Shown in pieces: positions 5,100 through 5,238 of a DNA stretch of 5,238 bases. How positions within the stretch are numbered: position 1 is the stretch's first letter; each line of letters opens with the position of its first letter. A program made the translations under genes and the position numbers. The notes under the pieces were generated by a model, which worked only from the letters and a program-made list of their open reading frames with translations, did not search any database and was not told the DNA's origin. The stretch spans positions 1,475 through 6,712 of the forward strand of contig DKFQ01000122.1 in assembly GCA_002452425.1 (NCBI GenBank). Reading direction: 5' to 3'. This DNA is from Sulfurimonas sp. UBA6792 (lineage in GTDB: Bacteria > Campylobacterota > Campylobacteria > Campylobacterales > Sulfurimonadaceae).

Positions 5100-5238
5100 A
5101 TAAGGCAAGGCATATCGCCATCATCATGGATGGAAACGGACGCTGGGCAGAGCTTAGAGGACAAAAAAGGGTAAAAGGGCATGAAGCAGGCGCAAAAGTT
5201 GTACGAATGATTACCGAGTTTTGTGCAGCCGACAGTGA
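5096..5238 (+). CDS. uppS: Undecaprenyl diphosphate synthase, N-terminal part
   Basis: Only the first 47 codons are inside the window; the frame is open to the right edge. The protein starts MNKARHIAIIMDGNGRWAEL, the signature of cis-prenyltransferases, with the catalytic Asp at D12. RGQKRVKGHEAG follows at 21-32 with the conserved Arg, His and Gly of the diphosphate-binding region. UppS condenses isopentenyl diphosphate units onto farnesyl diphosphate, giving the C55 carrier for peptidoglycan and glycan export. The ATG shares ATGA with the coaBC stop. No strong Shine-Dalgarno sequence precedes it, so translation is probably coupled to coaBC. The family assignment is secure despite truncation; the symbol assumes the usual bacterial UppS role. 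Confidence 0.95.
   Translation, partial: MNKARHIAIIMDGNGRWAELRGQKRVKGHEAGAKVVRMITEFCAADS

Overview
The window looks like a chromosomal segment of a free-living or sulfur-oxidising type Campylobacterota (Epsilonproteobacteria), most like the Sulfurimonas/Sulfuricurvum group. The reasons are the AT-rich composition, promoters with good (often TGn-extended) -10 boxes and mostly no -35 box, GlmU and CoaBC sequences that resemble Campylobacter/Helicobacter proteins, and a periplasmic multiheme cytochrome beside core genes. The genus is an inference from pattern memory; no database was searched.

Layout: (1) the first 71 bases are the 5' end of a leftward gene, very probably motA (flagellar stator). 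(2) After a divergent promoter region comes rightward glmU (241-1542), complete and bifunctional, making UDP-GlcNAc. (3) A leftward lipoprotein gene of unknown function (1600-2163) converges on glmU, with a 9-bp-stem hairpin between them. (4) Divergent from it is a small rightward gene for a dual-CDGSH iron-sulfur protein (2295-2582). It sits behind a consensus TTGACA-18-TATAAT promoter, whose position moves the start from GTG 2262 to ATG 2295. (5) A leftward gene for an exported pentaheme c-type cytochrome (2590-3696) converges on it. The two genes are 7 bp apart, and both TAG stops lie in the arms of one short hairpin. (6) The divergent 134-bp region 3697-3830 holds a perfect FNR-type palindrome, centred near -41 from the predicted cytochrome promoter. 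(7) coaBC (3831-5099) runs rightward and overlaps uppS (5096 to the window end, truncated) by ATGA.

How the genes fit together: glmU, coaBC and uppS are core biosynthesis genes. GlmU and UppS supply the sugar nucleotide and the lipid carrier for peptidoglycan and surface glycans, and CoaBC makes the coenzyme A precursor. From memory, glmU, dfp (coaBC) and uppS lie close together in Campylobacter jejuni. The three genes between glmU and coaBC here (lipoprotein, CDGSH protein, cytochrome) therefore look like an accessory, redox-flavoured insert in a conserved neighbourhood. The clearest regulatory signal is the FNR-type box at the cytochrome promoter, which suggests oxygen- or nitrogen-oxide-responsive expression. 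I see no mobile element, CRISPR array, tRNA or rRNA, and no gene-free stretch longer than 300 bases.
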